This document shows, piece after piece, positions 58,001-60,312 of a stretch of 64,000 nt of DNA. Numbering within the stretch: position 1 is the stretch's first letter; each line of letters starts with the position of its first letter. Both the position numbers and the translations under genes were made by a program. The stretch spans positions 11,882,262 to 11,946,261 of the forward strand of contig OY755042.1 in NCBI GenBank assembly GCA_963576565.1. The letters run 5' to 3'. Source of the DNA: Aspidapion aeneum. Taxonomy: Eukaryota; Arthropoda; Insecta; Coleoptera; Brentidae. The notes under the pieces are model-generated. The model searched no databases and was not told the origin of the DNA. It was given only the letters and a program-made list of their open reading frames with translations.

Positions 58001-58109
58001 CGATGATAATATGAGCGGCGGTGTACACTGGATTTTGGACCACGATGATTCAATGCAGAAGAAGCCAGATTTAGATGACAGAGCTCATATTTGTACGGTT
58101 TGTAATAAG
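9119..58109 (+). CDS. THAP-ZAD-C2H2 zinc finger protein gene (nine exons seen, 3' end outside or unseen)
   Basis: Spliced gene assembled by eye: 9119-9189, 19723-19965, 23952-24114, 28228-28350, 30533-30614, 34787-34983, 44500-44660, 47583-47737, 57808-58109. Every junction has an AG acceptor and GT donor, and phases agree (2,2,0,0,1,0,2,1), giving 1497 nt or 499 codons without a stop. Domains in order: THAP (about 1-85; Cys3, Cys8, Cys55, His58, Trp35, Pro80); ZAD (about 122-200; Cys125, Cys128, Cys171, Cys174); linker with IKTE (213-216), IKVE (234-237) and a basic stretch near 280-293; C2H2 fingers from 325, 354, 377 and 405, and the start of a fifth (Cys494, Cys497). THAP and C2H2 bind DNA and ZAD usually dimerises, so a nuclear sequence-specific regulator is inferred. 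Target unknown. The ortholog cannot be named from sequence alone. Confidence 0.88.
9190..10710. other. Start of intron 1, no feature recognised
   Basis: AT-rich intronic DNA without supported genes or clear element ends. Confidence 0.5.
11054..11438 (-). pseudogene. Transposon ORF relic, C-terminal part
   Basis: This continues the ORF relic of 15411-16151 beyond the array. The minus strand reads out of the 13-bp duplication into ENSPANAKQNRYKIF, then a block with INFNAIDFVELIEW, TEPPLLANIS, CSTQAVERCVKLVTEAS, VCGDDNRDAYI and SRQQMPHFNTKR. An in-frame stop sits in the target duplication itself. The conserved Cys and Arg-Asp blocks suggest a real family, but I cannot assign a reaction. Confidence 0.65.
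11426..11438. repeat. Target-site duplication, left copy
   Basis: AGGTTATAACTCT, identical to 15411-15423. With the preceding T the match is 14 bp. Confidence 0.85.
11486..11556 (-). tRNA. tRNA-like gene 1 (Gly-like body, anticodon loop CTAGATA)
   Basis: The 71-nt sequence folds as a full cloverleaf: acceptor GCTTCGG/CCGAAGC, D arm GTTC-AGTGGTA-GAAT, anticodon stem TTTGC/GCAAG, short variable loop, T arm CCGGG-TTCGATC-CCCGG. A box TGGTTCAGTGG and B box GGTTCGATCCC are intact, and a T6 Pol III terminator follows 7-8 nt downstream. Acceptor, D arm and discriminator A resemble tRNA-Gly, but the loop reads AGA at 34-36 (nominally Ser UCU) with an atypical T at 37 and no long variable arm. It may be a real minor tRNA, a tRNA-derived RNA or a homogenised pseudogene. 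Confidence 0.8.
11889..11959 (-). tRNA. tRNA-like gene 2 of the array
   Basis: Identical to gene 1 over 71 nt, with the same boxes and T6 terminator. Confidence 0.8.
12292..12362 (-). tRNA. tRNA-like gene 3 of the array
   Basis: Identical to gene 1, with the same promoter boxes and terminator. Confidence 0.8.
12693..12763 (-). tRNA. tRNA-like gene 4 of the array
   Basis: Identical to gene 1. One extra T in the 5' flank is shared with gene 6. Confidence 0.8.
13095..13165 (-). tRNA. tRNA-like gene 5, one acceptor-stem variant
   Basis: It differs from the others by one base at the 3' acceptor strand (TCGAAGC for CCGAAGC), which changes a G-C pair to G-U and keeps the stem. Confidence 0.8.
13496..13566 (-). 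tRNA. tRNA-like gene 6 of the array
   Basis: Identical to gene 1, with the extra T in the 5' flank as in gene 4. Confidence 0.8.
13898..13968 (-). tRNA. tRNA-like gene 7 of the array
   Basis: Identical to gene 1, with intact boxes and terminator. Confidence 0.8.
14299..14369 (-). tRNA. tRNA-like gene 8 of the array
   Basis: Identical to gene 1, with intact boxes and terminator. Confidence 0.8.
14700..14770 (-). tRNA. tRNA-like gene 9, last in direct orientation
   Basis: Identical to gene 1. Its 5' spacer runs to about 14969, where the sequence jumps directly into the inverted unit. Confidence 0.8.
15251..15321 (+). tRNA. tRNA-like gene 10, inverted
   Basis: The same 71-nt gene on the + strand, with CTTTTTTCTT just downstream. 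Its 5' spacer is rearranged near 15165-15205, where part of the unit is missing and GTTCTTGTATTGAGGTACC is duplicated. Confidence 0.8.
15411..15423. repeat. Target-site duplication, right copy
   Basis: Identical to 11426-11438. Removing the array and one copy rejoins the two parts of the minus-strand transposon ORF. Confidence 0.85.
15411..16151 (-). pseudogene. Transposon ORF relic, N-terminal and middle parts
   Basis: Minus-strand pieces from 16151 to 15873 and from 15701 to 15411 read as one protein with frame breaks and stops between them. Recognisable blocks are NLDGQSTGSRGYSGTIGKAL, GPRHLLNIIRWSRNF and INPVLQRNGCYAHPENLL, after which the frame reaches the 13-bp duplication at the array edge and resumes on the other side. 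The function is not known to me. It is the host element's own protein, possibly a transposase, inactivated by stops and by the array insertion. Confidence 0.65.
16590..17239. other. Intron 1, dispersed-repeat debris
   Basis: About 16720-16850 resembles 30295-30425 (shared CAATAATTCGTGTT and GAGCTTTAGTTTCTGAGAT type blocks), so it is a decayed repeat. No gene seen. Confidence 0.45.
17240..17395. repeat. Small imperfect palindrome
   Basis: Arms of about 75 bp meet near 17312, where GTTTTCAAGTATAAAC faces GTTTACACTTGAAAAC. Outer arms share TTATTTATTTTAAACA and its inverse. Confidence 0.65.
17800..18275. repeat. Inverted repeat with ~105-bp arms
   Basis: The arm near 17800-17910 (TTATAAAATGCACTAAAAAT, then ATTATTTTCTAACATCC) recurs inverted at 18190-18275. 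The loop between is about 260 bp. Likely a foldback relic. Confidence 0.65.
18395..18960 (+). repeat. Tandem repeat of ~110-130 bp, possible retroelement 3' end
   Basis: Four to five degenerate copies contain GAAGTGTGTCAAAAACAC, a G-rich run and ACCAAATTTCATCCAAATCG. The block ends in AGTTAGACAGAAC...TAAAAGCTTGTAAAAA, which may be the 3' tail of a non-LTR element. Short ORFs across it are artefacts. Confidence 0.65.
18961..19722. other. End of intron 1, no feature recognised
   Basis: AT-rich DNA. A short AACTAACTAAAGAACTAACT repeat lies near 19625. No gene seen. Confidence 0.45.
19723..19965 (+). CDS. Exon 2: rest of THAP domain
   Basis: Encodes residues 24-104 plus two bases. After RIPRDGQSHKSWIEALG it carries FVCSKHF (Cys55, His58, the second ligand pair), the conserved Trp35, and LKMGALPSLL with Pro80, the THAP hallmark near the C-terminus of the domain. 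A Thr/Glu-rich linker follows. The acceptor is TTGGTATTTCAG and the donor GA|GTAAGTTT. Joining exon 1 in phase 2 recreates Arg24 (AG+A). Confidence 0.92.
19966..20435. other. Intron 2 start, possible small element
   Basis: A TTTGTGTGTTG motif near 20020 recurs inverted near 20400, hinting at a short TIR element. The support is weak. Confidence 0.3.
20436..21722 (-). pseudogene. 5'-truncated Jockey/R1-type LINE, RT end plus RNase H
   Basis: Read antisense, 21682-21347 gives IWWSGAMKTTNAKKLESLQR and GLPLLSTWIKKEARA, typical of the region after the RT palm. 21256-21035 gives an RNase H block (FQVEVYAILAV, ICSDSQVALKAL), and 20985 gives MGVPGNEKVDELTR. Stops and frameshifts separate them. The 3' end is a (TAC)n run at about 20440-20455. 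5' truncation at 21722 fits target-primed insertion. Confidence 0.8.
21723..23279. other. Intron 2, no gene recognised
   Basis: Short ORFs without domains. The 22763-23110 ORF (minus) has no recognisable motif. Confidence 0.4.
23280..23545 (+). repeat. Fragment of the hammerhead-bearing repeat family (without the ribozyme)
   Basis: It matches 62130-62375 in inverted orientation, sharing TTGACTGACGCTCACGTG, CAGAAAGAGCTGTC and GGTAGATGGCGC. The part that would hold the ribozyme is absent. Confidence 0.6.
23952..24114 (+). CDS. Exon 3: first half of ZAD domain
   Basis: Encodes residues 105-159. FFETCRGCLKSC supplies the first ZAD zinc pair (Cys125, Cys128), followed by a helix-forming ETTELINKFLSVSQL segment. 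The acceptor is TTTCTTTCCAG and the donor TCG|GTAAGT. The ZAD is a homodimerising zinc-binding module at the N-terminus of many insect C2H2 proteins; here it follows a THAP domain, which is unusual. Confidence 0.9.
24115..25133. other. Intron 3 start with a repeat shared with 25865-26005
   Basis: About 24228-24370 (CACGATATCTCCGAATCCTG, then TCAATAGATGCTGAAATAAA) is directly repeated at 25867-26003. The rest is AT-rich, with no gene seen. Confidence 0.55.
25136..25794. mobile_element. Mariner-like TIR element containing a Penelope fragment
   Basis: Ends CACTCGTGCTCATAAACATC and the near-perfect inverse CACTCGTGCTCATAAAAATC are flanked by TA (25134-25135, 25795-25796). The interior (about 25190-25680) is not mariner: read antisense it is the C-terminal tail of a Penelope-like protein followed by hammerhead-like sequence. 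Confidence 0.8.
25195..25680 (-). pseudogene. Penelope-like element, C-terminal ORF tail plus hammerhead-like LTR
   Basis: The minus strand reads KSAVADHTLNNEDHRIKFED, then TQVLCASSSYYPRLYREAIE and NFNRSEETLKINRTWVPVL, characteristic of the region around the GIY-YIG endonuclease end of Penelope-like elements. Downstream the sequence CTGAAGATGCC...GGCGAAACGTC (25303-25268, minus) has the hammerhead core order CUGANGA-stem II-GAAA with a minimal stem III, as known for these elements. The copy is truncated and has stops. Confidence 0.8.
26265..27963. repeat. 1.7-kb imperfect palindrome (foldback)
   Basis: The arms meet at 27278 in CGATTCAGTGG-TTCTAAA-CCACTGAATCG. Matching blocks include ATACAATCGATTTTAATTGG, GCACTTGGCAGAGAATTGAT and TCCTAGGAGAAGATATACC against their inverses on the other side. 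The left arm is longer because a hairpin insert sits at about 26816-26998. Confidence 0.85.
26816..26998. repeat. Hairpin insert with hammerhead-like core in the palindrome's left arm
   Basis: Two inverted copies of GTTCTCCACTAGTTTAATTT...GCATAAGC face each other around 26898. The minus strand holds CTGAAGA-TGAGAGC-TTAT-GCTCTC-GAAAC-ATGTA, matching a minimal hammerhead core. Absent from the right arm, so inserted after the palindrome formed. Confidence 0.6.
28228..28350 (+). CDS. Exon 4: second half of ZAD domain
   Basis: Encodes residues 160-200: GGEFPSHLCEDCVEKTVAAF gives the second ZAD zinc pair (Cys171, Cys174), then the long helix EFQQVCKKSHDFVQTALG used in ZAD dimerisation. The intron between exons 3 and 4 falls between the two ligand pairs. 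The acceptor is TTGTTTATAG and the donor GGG|GTACGT. Phase 0 at both ends. Confidence 0.9.
28440..28640 (-). pseudogene. Mariner transposase fragment
   Basis: The minus strand reads NDARPHTTNIVANRVMN, matching the catalytic HDNARPH block of mariner transposases, but with frame breaks around it. Only this small part is recognisable. Confidence 0.6.
28641..29291. other. Intron 4, no feature recognised
   Basis: AT-rich. Minus-strand ORFs at 28842-29149 show no domain. Confidence 0.4.
29412..29459 (-). ncRNA. Hammerhead ribozyme candidate, copy 1
   Basis: The minus strand has CTGAGGA, stem II GTCC-CATAA-GGAC, GAAA, stem III CAG-TTAA-CTG, then the GTC cleavage triplet. Stem I (AATGTT with AACACT) has four pairs before a mismatch, so this copy may be weaker than copy 2. 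Confidence 0.78.
29833..29880 (-). ncRNA. Hammerhead ribozyme candidate, copy 2
   Basis: A complete set of elements on the minus strand: stem I AGTGTT/AACACT (six perfect pairs), CTGAGGA, stem II GTCC-TATAA-GGAC, GAAA, stem III CAG-TTAA-CTG, cleavage after GTC. All conserved core positions of a type I hammerhead are present. Confidence 0.83.
30045..30430. repeat. Dispersed repeat with the 'ACCGATTTTCATGAAATTT' motif
   Basis: 30100-30160 has TCCTAAACCGCTGAACCGAT followed by TTCATGAAATTT, a motif common in insect interspersed repeats, after a GTCTGTCC run. 30295-30425 resembles 16720-16850. Confidence 0.5.
30533..30614 (+). CDS. Exon 5: acidic linker with sumoylation-like motif
   Basis: Encodes residues 201-227 plus one base. 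The sequence is acidic (EPQEEEDIE) and contains IKTE at 213-216, a match to the psi-K-x-E sumoylation consensus. The acceptor is a long T-tract plus AG and the donor GAAA|GTAAGT. The short exon is supported by phase agreement with both neighbours and by the second motif in exon 6. Confidence 0.8.
30999..31075. repeat. (AT)n microsatellite
   Basis: About 77 bp of alternating AT with one C interruption, in intron 5. Confidence 0.95.
31076..33054. other. Intron 5, no gene recognised
   Basis: The minus-strand ORF at 32240-32587 (115 codons) has no recognised domain. A short ACGGATTCGCAGTATTGA duplication is at 31538-31577. Otherwise AT-rich. Confidence 0.4.
33055..33806 (-). mobile_element. HINE/DINE-like element, copy B
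   Basis: Starts AATACTCTGCCAATATATGG and ends GTGTGAGCT. Each end has a hairpin using AGCTCACAC/GTGTGAGCT, and between them is a (GACA)n microsatellite (about 33610-33668). This layout (subterminal inverted repeats, GTCT microsatellite, terminal stem-loop, insertion in T-rich target) matches Helentron-associated elements such as DINE-1. Confidence 0.75.
34027..34752 (+). mobile_element. HINE/DINE-like element, copy C, inverted partner of copy B
   Basis: Same family as copy B but opposite orientation, with (GTCT)n at about 34165-34198. It ends in GGCAGAGTATTTT only 34 bp before exon 6, so the exon 6 branch site and acceptor tract lie in or next to the element edge. Confidence 0.78.
34787..34983 (+). 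CDS. Exon 6: linker with second sumoylation-like motif and basic region
   Basis: Encodes residues 228-293. IKVEP (from 234) is a second psi-K-x-E match, close to the one in exon 5. The end carries KRKRPEVRKKPQK, a bipartite-like nuclear localisation signal. The acceptor is TCTTTATTTTAG and the donor AAG|GTAAAG; the phase 1 entry completes Ser228. A Tyr/Arg-rich middle has no known fold. Confidence 0.85.
35586..35631 (-). pseudogene. Displaced C-terminus of the DD41D transposase
   Basis: The minus strand reads CIEVNGGHFQQLL then stop. Joined to the RRLHS end of the main transposase across the nested element it makes a continuous C-terminus. Confidence 0.75.
35633..37298. mobile_element. GACGTC-rich TIR element, copy 1, inserted in the transposase
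   Basis: Ends CCCAAGAAACATTTA and inverted CCCAAGCAGCATTTA. The flanking CA on both sides suggests a 2-bp target duplication. Copies are at 52266-53876 (complete) and 38056-38715 (right part). Both outer parts are dense in ACGTC/GACGT motifs. ORFs across it show no transposase. Superfamily unknown. Confidence 0.75.
37299..38055 (-). pseudogene. DD41D transposase, partial duplicate
   Basis: Shares the C-terminal half with 38716-39749, including MHDGAPPH and SPDLNPLDFFLWG, but lacks the N-terminus and about 27 bp around residues ELLENVPLAVR. It carries the same TAA that interrupts the other copy. It ends abruptly in the GACGTC element at the duplication junction. Confidence 0.85.
38056..38715. 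mobile_element. GACGTC-rich element, right part only (tandem duplicate)
   Basis: Nearly identical to 36639-37298. It arose as part of the tandem duplication, not as a separate insertion. Confidence 0.8.
38716..39749 (-). pseudogene. DD41D mariner-family transposase with one internal stop and displaced C-terminus
   Basis: Reads from MVQFTNAEMAEMHFVYG through helix-turn-helix regions (RRIYAERHPNRSLPHRQTF, DINHVTVWQILRDYQL) to WFLQQ, then TAA (39315-39317). The frame resumes at once with EASPRFLSQILFTDEACF. The catalytic triad is Asp in FTDEACF, Asp in MHDGAPPH and Asp in SPDLNPLD, with 41 residues between the last two. Length would be about 340 aa, normal for mariner. The stop and the nested element make it inactive. 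Strand and position fit the surrounding TIRs. Confidence 0.88.
40966..42400 (+). pseudogene. 5'-truncated non-LTR retrotransposon, RT and C-terminal domain
   Basis: The RT reads from about 40966 (SEKLLENLTYIINQC), through NYRGISVTSTLSRLYGRI, SGFRAGRSCSDNVF, FVDLQKAYDTVP and GLRQGCCISP, to a one-base frameshift near 41521, then LHGMGIQLN, FADDQVIVAND, VNVDKTQYLC and a C-terminal RQLIWYCHVQRMNDERLPKQ/RRKRGRPKLEWQ domain, ending at 42381. The 3' tail is a TAG-repeat. A second copy lies antisense at 63190-64000. The domain end resembles RTE-like ORFs. Only the frameshift disrupts the two ORFs (126 and 271 codons). Confidence 0.87.
42462..43233. mobile_element. TIR element, copy B of the 2266-3186 family
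   Basis: Begins CACCAGTATTTACTAAG and ends TTAGTAAATACTGGTG, with TAG on both sides as a possible 3-bp duplication (PIF/Harbinger-like). It has the unoccupied site (ACCACCCCTAAGAAG) matching the MITE insertion in copy A. Confidence 0.75.
43234..44499. other. End of intron 6, no gene recognised
   Basis: Mostly unique AT-rich DNA. A 28-bp unit beginning AACGATGATAACTGCAG is repeated about three times at 43593-43665. Confidence 0.5.
44500..44660 (+). CDS. Exon 7: first C2H2 zinc finger
   Basis: Encodes residues 294-346 plus two bases. After a Leu/Val helix it has TCCFCEV...ALCGHVGIAH, giving Cys325, Cys328, His341, His346 with C-x2-C-x12-H-x4-H spacing. The acceptor is TTCTTTCTTTCAG and the donor CATAA|GTAAGC. 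Reading through the donor would stop immediately (AAG TAA), so splicing is required for the later fingers. Confidence 0.87.
44761..44813. other. Short near-perfect hairpin, miRNA-like or tiny MITE
   Basis: TTGCTACAAAAGTGTCACAA is followed after a short loop by its inverse TTGTGACACTATTGTAGCAA, a stem of about 21 pairs with one or two mismatches. No expression evidence. Confidence 0.4.
44989..45426 (-). repeat. 3' LTR of the compact element
   Basis: Nearly identical to 46155-46593; downstream LTR in the minus orientation, following the purine tract. Confidence 0.85.
45364..46161 (-). CDS. Lys-rich 265-aa ORF of the compact LTR element, function unknown
   Basis: The ORF starts in the last bases of the 5' LTR, runs through the PBS and the whole internal region, and ends in the 3' LTR. 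The N-terminal half is very basic (KPKRKLVHYRIKSKSKHNQK), then less charged. I see no CCHC knuckle, protease, RT or integrase motif. It could be a nucleic-acid-binding gag-like remnant or an open frame by chance, though 265 codons in AT-rich DNA is long. Intactness suggests a fairly young element. Confidence 0.55.
   Translation of the reverse strand: MHIGPSSRKEQNLECYPDHVYQNKKYAQITRVILVTQDETLVRDTKIQHVKLNSKVKKVLNLKPKRKLVHYRIKSKSKHNQKSRRHIKEKKTFKQEATILIRKKSQKKKYSNSKFTEEAEGHWQISHKHFATVNTQQNIFKFLPPNLQFLHGTYNSKGITTITKIDHILQKKQFVATAKSSTTYDDRKNQNTIDAMPRFTVSSFKKLTHIINEAEVPISIPPYHINSIIQPEIHTVHTLSGERRKWLITKLNRFSFLPFFINHHF
46155..46593 (-). repeat. 5' LTR of the compact element
   Basis: Upstream LTR in the minus orientation; the primer-binding site begins right after it. 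Confidence 0.85.
46594..47582. other. Intron 7 end with duplicated repeat blocks
   Basis: 46800-46920 resembles 44670-44880 (GGGCACGG.AGT, TACTTCGGAATGAGCTACGA), and 47450-47540 resembles 44915-44990, so the LTR element sits within a pair of older repeats. No gene seen. Confidence 0.5.
47583..47737 (+). CDS. Exon 8: two C2H2 zinc fingers
   Basis: Encodes residues 347-398 plus one base. Finger 2 is WCWICNEDHEDLEEHKKTH (Cys354, Cys357, His367, His371; short x9 spacing). Finger 3 is CLFCKKSF...LIRHLYHH (Cys377, Cys380, His393, His397). The acceptor is TTTTTATTTAG and the donor AAAG|GTACAA. The phase 2 entry completes Lys347. Confidence 0.9.
47961..50630. mobile_element. hAT-like long-TIR element, 2.7 kb
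   Basis: The 8-bp duplication GTCAGGCT is perfect (47953-47960, 50631-50638). Ends share AGAGACCCTGT.TGT.TGAC. The imperfect inverted arms are about 700-880 bp; matching blocks include TTGTGAATTGTGGCAGC, TAAGCCGTAATGTTAAC and GTTATGTTTTTGTTTATT against inverses. No transposase is seen in the centre (48690-49750). Confidence 0.75.
48313..48515. mobile_element. MITE related to the 1266 and 2577 copies, nested
   Basis: Shares the TTAGATATTTTCCA.ATATTTC.TGAATA core and G/C runs with the two other copies. Its ends have diverged (ATGGGCGCACC; GGGTGCACCACTG). Present only in the left arm of the surrounding element. Confidence 0.65.
50672..51344. repeat. 673-bp palindrome
   Basis: Outer ends GACGCTAGCGCTACCAAGTC and its inverse. 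The arms stay matched through GAATGATTCTAACCACATG and AACCTAACCTAAC/GTTAGGTTAGGTT to a centre near 51008. Its core block (CTGACTTCCTGCCCGGGATC, then GAATCCGAACCGAACC) is shared with the foldback at 8031-8993. Confidence 0.85.
51345..51865. mobile_element. Second foldback-like element with short tandem repeats
   Basis: 51345-51535 is a run of units like AAGCGCGATGTAACAAA and GCGAGTAACAAA. The centre has GAACCGAACC/GGTTCGGTTCGG and the CAGGAAACTTTTT block. 51760-51850 has the inverted units. Same type as 8031-8993, but no target duplication is found. Confidence 0.65.
52266..53876. mobile_element. GACGTC-rich TIR element, copy 2
   Basis: Complete copy matching 35633-37298 over its length, with ends CCCAAGAAACATTTA and inverted CCCAAGCAGCATTTG. 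No transposase ORF. Abuts the next element directly. Confidence 0.75.
53878..54996 (+). pseudogene. Mariner-like transposon relic with ~110-bp TIRs
   Basis: The ends are inverted copies including GTCCATATTTATTTGTATTT and TTATCATAGGTGG.TTGGAC. The plus strand has transposase debris: NEIRFCNNGWYNRNLHYRW, FLDDLPLDVRANFE, HDGAPGH, then out of frame the catalytic PRSPD-like region and LDFF, then IKNKVYKTGPRDLEDL. Many frameshifts and stops. It is a different mariner family from the DD41D element. Confidence 0.75.
55017..55730 (-). mobile_element. HINE/DINE-like element, copy D
   Basis: Full-length member of the family at 33055-33806, with a short (GACA)n at about 55575-55591. Confidence 0.75.
56096..57807. 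other. End of intron 8, no gene recognised
   Basis: AT-rich. A small hairpin CCACCACCC-TTATTATAAA-GGGTGGTG lies near 57505. Nothing else supported. Confidence 0.45.
57808..58109 (+). CDS. Exon 9: C2H2 finger, acidic linker, start of the next finger
   Basis: Encodes residues 399-499. VKCPQCEATF...LDRHQKLRH gives Cys405, Cys408, His420, His425. An acidic linker (GPLDEDLQMLDDDNMSGG) follows, and the exon ends HICTVCNK with Cys494 and Cys497 of another finger. The donor is AAG|GTATGAGT. If not spliced, translation would stop after one more residue (GTA TGA). The rest of the finger was not found in the last 5.9 kb, so the next exon is probably beyond the window. Confidence 0.88.
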
Positions 58110-58322
58110 GTATGAGTAATTCCTTGAAACCTGACTACTTACTCAGGGCTCTCAGTACCTTCATATTTTATGATAATGTTCATATTTTTTTCAGACTTCA
58201 TAAAACTTCATATTTTTAGAAAAACCTTCATATTTTTCATATTTTCCCCAATAAAGAAACTTCAGTCATAGAATAAATGTGGAAATTTTCAATATTTTTC
58301 CTAGTCTTGAATTTTGAGTTTT

Positions 58323-58460
58323 AGCTCACACATATACTATACTATAGTAGTGTGAGCTATGGTGATCCTAATTTTTTCGAGAAAAAAAAAGTTGCTCCGA
58401 TTTCAAAATTTTTTATATATCTTTGCGTTTCAGATGATTTTGAAACTTTTTTGTTGCGCC

Positions 58461-58514
<54 letters not shown>

Positions 58515-59000
58515 AACGACCAACGCGCATAACTCAAAAACCGCTTGGCCGATTTTACTGAAATTTGGAACCTAGGCTGATTTTTGGACCGAGATGGTCC
58601 CATTTAAAAATGAACAAAATCCACCAAACACAAACCAAATAAAAGGGTGGGGGTCTGGAGTTAACAAAATACATTTTAATTTATTTAAAAAAAAGGGTGG
58701 GGGTATATTTAAAAAATTAGAGTTTAAGTGAAAATATGGCGTGTGTAATATCAAACGAAAGGTAATTGAGTCTGGAGTTTAAGAAAATACATTTTAGTTT
58801 TTGTTTTTTTTAAGGGTGGGGATAGATTTCAAAAATTGGAGTTTAAGTCAAAACATGGCTTGTGTGGTATCAAACAAAAGGTAATTTAGTCTGGAGTTGA
58901 ATAAAATAGATTTTAGTTTTTAGTTATATTAGCTCACACGTACACTATAATTATAGTACCTAGTGTGAGCTTAGGGGCCCATATATTGGCAGAGTATTTT
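58323..59000 (+). mobile_element. HINE/DINE-like element, copy E
   Basis: Full-length relative of copies B-D with a longer (GTCT)n tract (about 58462-58514) and an internal deletion near 58645. Confidence 0.75.
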
Positions 59001-59283
59001 AGTTTATTATTAGTTTGCCTTTGAGAAAGTCTGAATAAAGTAGGGCTTTTTTGCCTTTTGTTTTATTATTCTTATGTTTGTTACATTTTTTATGTTAATT
59101 AGTTGTTTTGGTCATCCGTGGTTAGTTCTGAAAAAGTCTAATTTGAGCAGGGCCTTTTCATGAATTTTATTCTTTTACTCTGTAATGTTGAGTTTTTTTA
59201 AATGTTTGAGCTCGGATTAGGCATTTAAAGTTAACCTAGTATATCATCGAGTATACTTAAGTTTTCTCTGTTACTAGATGTAC

Positions 59284-59643
59284 AGGGTGTTTTGGTATAT
59301 TTCCACAAAGGTCTACTGCACTTATTTCAAATAGGGTACCTATTTTCAACAAATGTAGAGTAGGTCCCAAACCGCTAGAAAATGTAGATATTTTAACAGT
59401 GGCTTTACCAAATGGCAGTTTATCATATATTTTTGAGTTAGAAAGAAAATATCTATTTTTTTTTAAGTTAAATCATTAACATATTAATTTATTGTTCCGT
59501 AAGAGATTTACAGTGCTTGTGTTTTTTTATAACTTTTTTTGATGGTATAGGATAAAACCTACAACTTTTGCGTTTATAATTTTTTTCTATTTCTTTGAAT
59601 AATTGCAGTAGACCTTGGTTTAAAAATACGGAAACACCTTATA
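59284..59643. mobile_element. MITE with TACAGGGTGTTT ends
   Basis: The left end TACAGGGTGTTTTGGTATAT and AGGTCTACTGCA block recur inverted at the right end (TGCAGTAGACCT, GGAAACACCTTATA). Similar end motif to the DD41D element, so mariner-type mobilisation is possible. Confidence 0.65.
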
Positions 59644-59959
59644 CCTTGTTGCAAAATATGATTTAAAAAATGTGCCTTCTTTTTGTTTGGCCATATCCCA
59701 TCCAGGCCTAATTTAGCTTGAAAATGTTTTTTAATACTTTTCTTGGTGAATTAGTTTTCCTAAAAAAAACGTTGGGTTGGACATAACCAGTAGATAACCC
59801 AAAAAAACTTCATTTTTTATCCATATTTCCTTCATATTTTGTTTTCTTAATTTCATATTTTTCATAATTTTAATAAAAAAGTTCATATTTTTCATATTAT
59901 TTTGCTGTTTATCTGTTGAGAGCCCTGTTATTGTATTTAGTTCTTGACTTATTTATTTT

Positions 59960-60312
59960 CAGTCCTCGTTTTTTGGCGTCTATATTTCGGTCAAAGATCT
60001 TTCGTCTCTACCAATATTTTCCGCGTAGCCAGCTATCTGCGTTAATTTGGTGCCAATATATCCGCTTGTGTCAATCATAAGTTTCAAGGACTACATTAAA
60101 CAGAAATGAAGATATCGCATTACCTTGCCTTACTCCTGAAGTTACACAAAATGGCTCTGAGAACTGGTTATTTTAGGGGATTTCCCAAGTAGCGTTGTCA
60201 AAAGCCTGTTTAGAATCTACATAAATATTTTATCTATTATAGGCTTTTTCTAAAATTTGCCTTATAACAAATATTTGATCTGAGGTAGATCTATTCTGGC
60301 CGTAGGTATCGG
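59960..60312 (-). pseudogene. Second non-LTR RT fragment
   Basis: The minus strand reads DTYGQNRSTSDQIFVIRQIL, VDSKQAFDNATWE, SGVRQGNAISSFLFNVVLE, then a decayed YADD region (GYAENIGRDERSLTE), with stops and frameshifts. It is a different family from 40966-42400. Confidence 0.8.

Noticed and set aside
59968..60035. Possible tenth exon after TTATTTTCAG
   Set aside because: The frame gives no zinc-finger histidines and the sequence is part of the antisense RT fragment.
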